This document shows, in pieces, positions 17,701 through 26,700 of a stretch of 64,000 bases of DNA. Each line of letters opens with the position of its first letter. The stretch's first letter is position 1. Origin of the DNA: JAJFFW01 sp039197915 (lineage in GTDB: Bacteria; Pseudomonadota; Alphaproteobacteria; Caulobacterales; Parvularculaceae); NCBI GenBank assembly GCA_039197915.1, contig JBCCTV010000001.1, positions 1 through 64,000 on the forward strand, in the 5' to 3' direction. A program made the translations under genes and the position numbers. The notes beneath the pieces were generated by a model. The model did no database searches. It saw nothing but the letters and a program-made list of their open reading frames with translations, and was not told the DNA's origin.

Positions 17701-20700
17701 CGTCTGAGCCCAGAACATTTTGAATGTTTGTAAGCGTATCGCCTTGGGCGTCGCCGCCGAGCCCGGTTCCAAGCGCCAGATCGATCTGAATGCCGTCGGC
17801 GCCGCCCGTGTAAACGGCCGTGTTGACGCCGCCGCCGCCATTGAGACTATCAGCGCCGGCGCCGCCTTCGAGCGTGTCTTCACCAGCATTGCCAAGAAGC
17901 GTATCGCCGCCTTCGCGACCGATCAGTTGGTCAGCGCCGCCGCCGCCTTCGAGGGTATTGCTAAGGGAGTCGCCCGCAATCGTATCGTTCTCACCGGACC
18001 CAATTACACGCTCAATACCGGCGAGCGTGTCGCCGTCGGCATCGCCAAACGTGCCCGTGCCCGCAGCGAGGTCGATGTCGACTGCGGTAGAGCCGGCATA
18101 ACTCGCCGTGTCATCGCCCTCGCCGCCGTCAATGCTGTCTTGTCCCTCGCCGCCAAAGATCAGGTCCGCACCCTCCTGTCCAAGGAGGGTGTCGTTGCCG
18201 CCTTCGCCGCGTAGCTCGTCGGCGTTATCGCCGCCTTCGAGACGGTTCGCGCCCGATTGCCCGCGCAAGGTATCCGCGCCATCACCGCCAATGATATTCT
18301 CAATACTAACAAGGGAGTCGTTGCCGATATCGGCGCCGCTCGCCGCATTAGAAGCGAGGTTTGCGGTTACAGCCGCTGTCGAGGCGCTGTAATCGGCCGT
18401 ATCGGCCTCGCCGCCGCCATCAAGGGTGTCGTTGCCGTCAAGACCGCTCAAGGTGTCAGCGCCGCCCGCCCCTTCGAGGCGGTTATCCAAGCTGTCGCCA
18501 GTTAGGGTGTCGGAAAGCCCCGAACCCAGAAGGTTTTCAATGCCCGTCAGCGTATCGCCGTCGGCGTCGCCGCCGCTTGCGGTGTTGGCGTCCAAATTGA
18601 CGTTTACGCCGGCCGTGGAGCCCACATATTCAGCCGTGTCAACACCGGCGTCGCCAATCAGGCTGTCGCCGCCTTCGCCGCCCCGCAAAGTATCGCCGTC
18701 CGCGCCGCCATCGAGCGTATCGGCCCCACCGCCGCCGCGCAGTTGATCAACCCCGCCAGCGCCGATGAGGATATTATCACGCGTATTGCCGATCAGCAGG
18801 TCAGCAGCTTCCGTACCCGTCACATTTTCAATGTCGATCAGCGTGTCGCCCTGGGCGTCGCCTCCGGCGCCAGTGCCGTCCACCAGGTTAACCGTAACGC
18901 CGCCGACCGAGCCGGTATAATCAGCTGTGTCGACGCCCTCGCCGCCGTCTAGCGTGTCGGCCGCCCCAAGGCCGCGCAGGATGTCGTCGCCACCGCGGCC
19001 TTCCAATCGGTTCTGTGCTGACGATCCGACAAGCGTGTCGTTTCCAGCGCCGCCAAAGGCGCCTTCAATGCTTGTGAGCGTGTCGCCGGCGGCATCGCCG
19101 CCGCTGGCGGTTCCAGCGCCTAGGTCAATGTTCACCGCGGTTGAAGCGCTATAGTCGGCAATGTCAAAATCGCCACCTTGCCCGTCGAGACTGTCAGCGC
19201 CGGCGCGACCGGCGAGGGTGTCGTTGCCTTCGCCGCCGATGAGCGTGTTGCCGAGGCTGTCGCCGCTCAGGCTGTCGCCAAAGCCCGAACCAATGACTTG
19301 CTCAACGCCTTCAATCGTATCGCCTTGGGCGTCATTTGAGGCGCCAGTCCCAGCCGCCAAATCGATCTGTACAGCGCCGAATGATGCGGAATAATCAATC
19401 GCATCGATGCCGCCGCCGCCGACAAGGCTGTCCGCGCCGGAGCCGCCAATCAGGAGGTCGTTGTCGCCGCCACCGTCGAGCGTGTCATTTTCATCGCCGC
19501 CGTCGAGCGTGTCCTGGCCGGCATTGCCGGTGAGCGCGTTGCGCTGGGCGTCGCCGGTAAGTTCATCATTAAAGCCGGAGCCAATGAGATTTTCAATTTC
19601 GTCAAGGTCGTCGCCGGCGGCGTGACCGAAGGCCGCCGTGTCATTCTCGAGATCAATCACCACACGGTCATTTGACGCCGCATAGCTCGCCGTATCGCTG
19701 CCCTCGCCGCCGATGATTTGGTCAGCGCCGGCGCCGCCGACGATAAAGTCTTCGCCGTCGCCGGCTTCAATTCGGTTGACGAGGCTGTCGCCCGTGAGCG
19801 TGTCGTCGAGACCGGACCCGATGATGTTCTCAAACCCATCGATCACGTCGCCGGCGGCGTCGCCGCCCGAGGCGATATTGTTCGCGAGGTCGACATTAAC
19901 CCCAGCGTTTGAGCTGGCGTAGGAAATTGTGTCGGTATCAGCGCCGCCGATCAGCGTATCAGCGCCTTGGCCGCCTTCGATGGTGTCAGCGCCGCCTTCC
20001 CCATCGATGGAGTCCGCCCCGCCAGCGCCCAAAATGATGTCGCTGCCGCCGCCGCCGAAGATATCGTTCGCCGTATCGGACCCCTCGAGCGTGTCGCCCG
20101 CGGCCGACCCTGTGAGGTTCTCAAAGTTTGTGAGCGTATCGCCGGTTGCGTCGCCGCCGCTCGCAGCGCCGGTTCGCAAGCTGACGTTTACGCCCTGGGA
20201 CGATTGGGCGTAAGTGACGGTGTCTTCTTCGCCGCCGCCGTCGAGCAAGTCGCCGCCGCTGCCGCCTTCGATCGTATCATTATCGCCGCCGCCGAGGAGA
20301 ACGTCAGCGCCGCCGCCGCCGGAAAGAGCATCCGCACCTTGACCGCCTTCAAACCGGTTCGCAAGCGAATCGCCGGTAATCGTGTCGGCGTTAGCGCTAC
20401 CGAGTATGTTCTCTATACTGATTAGCGTATCGTCAGCGGCGAGGCCGCCAGCCGCCGTATTCAATTCGAGGTCGATACTGACACCGGCCCCCGATAGGCG
20501 ATAATCCGCGGTGTCGACGCCCGAGCTCCCGTCGAGACGGTCAGCGCCGCCGCCGCCGTCGAAAATATCATCGGAGCCCAGCCCTTCGAGCACATTGTCG
20601 TCGGCATCGCCGATCAACGTGTCCGCGCCCGCAGAACCACGCAGATTTTCAAACCCGGAGATAATGTCGCCGGAGGCATCGCCGCCCGAGACAGCGCCGG

Positions 20701-23700
20701 TCGCCAAATTGACAGACACAGCACTTGCAGACCCTTGGTAGGAAAGCGTGTCGCTCTCGCTGCCGCCATCGAGCGTGTCTGCGCCAGCCCCGCCTTCAAT
20801 GGTGTCCGCGCCGCCGGCGCCTTGGATGTTGTTGACGAAATTGTCGCCGACTAAGCTGTCGCCATTGCCGGAGCCAATGATATTCTCAATACTGATGAAC
20901 TGGTCGCCATCAGCGTCGCCGTCAAACCCAGCGCCGCTTGAGAGGAACACACGGACGGCGCTTGATCCGGTGTAATCGACCGTATCAATACCAATGTCGC
21001 CGTCCAAACGGTCAGCGCCAGCGCCCCCGATCAAGGTATCCGCGCCTTCGCCGCCTTCCAGCGTATCAACGCCGGCGTCGCCGATGAGGCTGTCTGCGCC
21101 GCCGTCGCCGGTCAGAAGGTCGGCGCCGTCGTTGCCGCGCAAGGTGTCCGCCGATGCGCCGCCGATGAGCGTGTTGTTGGTGTCGTCGCCGGTGAGGGTG
21201 TCGCTAAAGGCCGACCCGATCACGCCTTCAATGTTGGCGAGCGTATCGTTATCGGCGTGGCCGCCAGACCAGGTTGATAAGAGCAGGTTGATGTCGACCC
21301 CGGCGTTGCTGCTTTCATAGCTCGCCAGGTCATCGCCGCCTTCGCCGTCAATATTGTCGCCGCCGGCGCCGCCCTCGAGGACGTCATTTTCGCCGCCGCC
21401 GGTGAGCACATCCCCATTGGCGCCGCCGCGCAGGGTGTCGGCCCCGCCGCCGCCGGCAAGATTATTCGCCTCAAGATTACCAACGACGCTATCAGCGCCG
21501 CCAGAACCGATGACGTTTTCGATTTCTGAATAGGTGTCGCCCGCAGCGTCGCCGCCCAAACCAACGCCGGTGCTCAGATTAACTGATACCGCGCCGCCGG
21601 ACGCTCCGTAGTCTGCTGTATCAACGCCGCCCCCGCCGGAGAGGAAGTCAGCGCCAGCGAGGCCCGCAAGAATGTCGTTATCGCCGCCGCCTGCAAGGGT
21701 ATTGCTTTCATCGTCACCGGTCAGCGTGTCTGCGTTTGCAGAGCCGGTCAGGTTTTCGATGCTACTAAAAGTGTCGCCGGCAGCCGAGCCAAACTGCGCC
21801 ACATTCGTTGTCAGGTTCACATTCACGCCGACGCTGCTGTCGGCGTAACTGGCCGTATCCTGACCACCGCCGCCGATCAATTCGTCGCCGTCAGCGCCGC
21901 CCTGGAGAATGTCGTTCTGGGAGCCGCCGTCGAGGGTGTCCGCCCCCCCGCCGCCGATCAAGGTATCAACGCCCGCAAGGCCGGTTAGGATATTCGCGTC
22001 GCCATCGCCCGTTAGCACATCTTCTTGCAGCGAGCCTTCGATGTTTTCGATTTCGATCAGGACATCGCCGTCGGCGTCGCCGCCGCTCGTAAAGCCAGGG
22101 CCGCTGATATCAACCGTGACGCCGCCGCCGGAATTCCGGTAGGTGACCGTGTCATTGTCCGCACCACCGTCAATCGTATCCGCGCCAGCCCCGCCTTCGA
22201 TCAGGTCCGCCCCTTGGCCGCCGCTCAAATTGTTCAGGGAAATGGTGCCGATCAGCGTATCATTGCCGTCCGACCCAATCGCGTTCTCTATGCTGACATA
22301 TTCGTCGCCCTCGGCGAAGCCGCCAAGGCCGAAGCCGTTTTGCAAATCAACAAAGACCGCCGCGCCCGAACCGCTATAATCAACCGTGTCAAAGGCAGAA
22401 CCGCCATCGAGGCTGTCGGCGCCCAGGCTGCCGACCAATGTATCGGATCCCGCTTCGCCAAATATCGTGTCATTGCCGCCAGCGCCGTCGAGGCTGTCGT
22501 TACCGCCGCGCCCTTGGAGCACGTTTTCTTCCGAATCGCCGATGATCGTATCGTTGAAGTTTGACCCGATCGCGTTCTCGATATTGGAAAATGTATCGCC
22601 AGTGGCGTGACCGCCTGTCGCCGCATCGTTTTCAATATCGACAGAGACGGCCGCGTCGGACGTTTCATAGCTGACCGTATCAATGCCGCCGCCGCCATCG
22701 GTAACGTCTGCGCCTTCGCCGCCGATAAGCGTGTCTGCGTTTTCACCGCCGAGAAGCGTGTCATCTTCAGCGCCGCCCGACAATAAATCAGCGCCGTCGT
22801 TCCCTGTGAGGACGTTTTGCTCAGAATCGCCAATCAGCGTATCGCTTGAGTTTGAGCCCTGAACATTTTCAATTGAATCAAACGTATCAAATTGCGCATC
22901 GCCGCCGACGCCGACGCGTGCCTGCAAATTGACATTTACGCCGACCCCGGAGCTTCGATAATCAACGAGGTCGACGCCGTCGCCGCCCACCAGGCTGTCC
23001 GCCCCGCCGAGGCCAATGAGCGTGTCGTTACTGTCGCCGCCCGACAACGTATTGTTTTCATTGTCACCCGTCAGCGTGTCGCTAAAGTCTGAGCCGATGA
23101 CGCCTTCGATGTCGATATATTCATCGAGCGCGGCCGCGCCAAACTGGCCAACAGAGTTTAGGAGATCGACGTTTACGCCGACGCCTGAGTCCGTGTAGCT
23201 CGCGATATCAATGCCGAGCGAGCCGTCCAGGGTGTCGGCGCCGAGCCCGCCGGTCAGCGTATTTTCGCCAAGCCCGCCGATGAGCGAGTCCGCGCCGCCG
23301 CGGCCAAAGATCAAATCGTCGCTGGCCCCGCCATCAATGCGGTTGCCAGTATTATCCCCATAGAGAGTATCCCGGAATGCTGACCCGGTGAGATTTTCAA
23401 TGCTGTCTAAAGTATCGCCGTTGGCGTGGCCGCCTGTATTTGTATTGTTCAGGAGGTCAATATTCACCGATGCGTTTGACCCGGCATAGCTCGCCGTATC
23501 AAGGCCGTCGCCGCCAACGATCGAATCGCCCGCTGCCCCGCCTTCAAGAATGTCCGCGCCGTCGCCACCGGTCAAAACATTGACGGCGCCGTTGCCGATC
23601 AACGTATCGCCAAGGGCTGAGCCCTCAACATTTTCGATCGAAATCAGGACGTCGTTTTGAGCGTCGCCGCCGAGCCCTGTCTCAGTCGCCAGGTTGACGT

Positions 23701-26700
23701 TCACGCCAACGAGGGAGCCTGTGTAATTGACCGTATCAGAACCAATACCGCCGTCGATGGTGTCTGCGGCCGCGCCACCTTCAAGGGAATCGTCGCCCTC
23801 ACCGCCGGATAGGGTGTTCTCGTTTTCGTCACCGATCAGAAGATCGTTAAAGTCAGTACCGATCACGCCTTGAATGTTGACAAGCGTGTCGCCGTCGGCG
23901 TCGCCTCCAGAGGCGCTTTGGGCGTCGATATTGACAGTCACCGCGAGGCCCGAACCCGCATAGCTGACAACGTTCTGACCGATGCCGCCGTCAAGACTAT
24001 CGGCGCCCTGACCACCGCTTAAGGTATCGTCGCCGCCGCCGCCGAGGAGCGTATCATCGCCGCCGAGGCCTGAGAGCGTGTCGTCGCCGCCAGCGCCGTC
24101 GAGGATATCGCCGTCGGCGCCGTTGTCGCCGATCAACGTGTCGCCAACGTTTGAGCCCGTTACGTCTTCAATTGAGATCAAGACATCGCCGTCGGCGTCG
24201 CCGCCAACGCCCGTCAACAACGAAAGATCGACGCTGACGCCCGCGTTTGACGTTATATAGCTGACGGCGTCACGGCCTTCGCCGCCGTCCAAGGTGTCGG
24301 CGCTCGCACCGCCGACGAGCGTGTCTTCGCCGTCGCCGCCGAGCAGACTATCCGCGCCGAAAGCGCCATCGAGGCTATCATTGCCGTCGCCGCCTTCGAG
24401 CACATTAGAGCGCACGTCGCCGAAGATATTGTCGTTGAAATCACTGCCGCGAATATTTTCGATATTCGTCAGCGTGTCCCCATCGGCGTCGCCGCCAAGG
24501 CCGATATTGTTGGCCAGATCAACTGTGATCGCGGTTTCACTGTCAGAATAATCAGCAAGGTCTAACCCCGCGCCGCCGTCCAGAACATCAGCACCGAGAA
24601 GACCGATCAAGGTGTCGTTACCAGCACCGCCGGTCAACGCATTGGCGTCGTCGGTGCCCCGCAAGCGGTCGGCCGAGCTCGTGCCAATAACGTTTTCTAT
24701 ATTTAGGAACGTGTCGCCGTCCGCGTCGCCGCCGGTTGCGGTCTGCAATTCGAGATTAACGTCGACCGCGACCGCCCCGCCTGAGTAATCAATCGTGTCG
24801 ATGCCGGATCCGCCGTCGATCACGTCAGCGCCGGCGCCGCCGCGCAACTGGTCGGCGCCAGCCCCGCCGCTCAAGGTGTCGTCGCCGTCTTCACCAATAA
24901 GGGTATCGTCGCCGCCTTCGCCGCGCAGATCGTCGTCTGAAGCGTCGCCCACGAAGCGATCGTTAAAGGCCGATCCAACCAGCGCTTCTACGTCGAAAAA
25001 CGTATCGCCATTGGCGTCGCCGCCGGAGCCGACGCCCGTGTTGAAATCGACAACAACGCCGCTGGCGGAACCCGCATAGCTTGCGATGTCAAAGCCCGCC
25101 CCGCCGGAAATCACATCAACGCCGGCGCCGCCTTCAAGCGAATCGTCGCCTTCGCCGCCGAAGAGTTGGTTGTTTTCACCGTCGCCGACGAGGGTGTCGT
25201 TGAAATCACTGCCGATGATGATCTCAAGATTGGCGTAGACGTCGCCTGCTGCGTCGCCGCCGGCGCCAAAGCCTGTCGTGAGGTTTACATTGACGCCCAC
25301 AACGCTTGCGGCGAAATCGACCGTGTCCACACCATCGCCGCCGTCGAGCGTATCGGCGCCACCGGCGCCCACAAGCGTATCGTTACCCTGGGCGCCGCGT
25401 AATTCATTCGCCTCGTCGTCGCCCAACAGGGTGTCGTTAAAGGCTGATCCCCCAACCCCTTCGATAGAGATCAGGGTGTCGCCGTTAGCGTCGCCGCCCG
25501 TCGCCAACTGAGCGGCCAGATCAACGCTTACCGCCGCGGACGATGAGAAGTAATCCGTGCGATCGAGGCCAGCGCCCCCATCAAGTAAGTCTGCACCCTG
25601 ACCACCTTCGAGACCATCGTCGCCAGCGCCGCCGCGCAGCGTATTCTCCCCGGCGTCGCCTTTTAGGGTGTCGTCAAACTGCGAACCGTCAATATTTTCA
25701 AATCCAGACAGCGTATCAACATCGCCGCCCTCAAGCCCCGCCGACGCCGTACCGGCGCCGAGATCCGCGTTTACGGCGGTCAACAGCGTACTGAAGTCTA
25801 GGACGTCAACGCCCACGCCGCCCGACAGGCTGTCGCTGCCGAGACCACCATCGATCGTGTCGTCGCCCACGCCGCCATCAAGGGTGTCAGAGCCTGCGGC
25901 CCCGCGCAAAATGTCCGAACCCGATCCACCGACAAAGCGATTGTCGGCGCCGTCGCCAAGAAGCGTATCGTCGAAAGCGGAGCCCAGTATTTCTTCGATA
26001 GCAGTGACGACATCGCCATCGGCCTCGCCAGCAAAGCCAGCGCCGGCTGCAAGGTCCAGCCCTACCGCTGCGGTCGCCAGCGTGTAGTCGACAAGGTCAG
26101 ACCCCTCGCCGCCATCGAGCGTGTCGGCCCCGCCCGCGCCGCCCAGGGTGTCGTCGCCGGCCCCGCCGAGGAGGCTGTTTGCGCCGCCATCGCCAACGAT
26201 GAAATCATCAAAGGCGGATCCTTCGATGTTTTCTATATTAGTGAGCGTGTCGCCGGTGGCGTCGCCGCCTACAAAATCACCCGTACCGAGATTAATTGAC
26301 ACGGCTTCATCTGACCGTTGATAGCTCGCCGTGTCCAAACCGCCGCCGCCGTCAATCTGGTCAGCGCCACCCAAGCCTTCGAAGAAATTTGCGCCCGCAT
26401 CGCCGGTCAGGCTGTCGTTGAATTCAGAGCCGACAACGCCTTCGATCGACGTCAGCGCGTCTCCGTCCGCGTACCCGCCGGTGATTTCCCCGGCCACCAG
26501 GTTGATGCGCACGGGCGCATCCGAAAGCTCATAGGAGGCGATGTCGTCGCCTGCCCCGCCGTTGATTTGATCTGCGCCGATGCCAGCGACAATCGTATCG
26601 TCGCCGCCGCCTGCTGAGATGGTATTACCGGGCGGGTTTACTGGGAGTACGACCACCTGGTCGCCCGTTAGCGCATCCACGAAGACCATGTCTTCTGGCG

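Noticed and set aside
9090..26640. Periodic sequence resembling a CRISPR array
   Set aside because: The repeats are imperfect, in frame, vary in length and encode RTX motifs throughout. There are no unique spacers and no cas genes.
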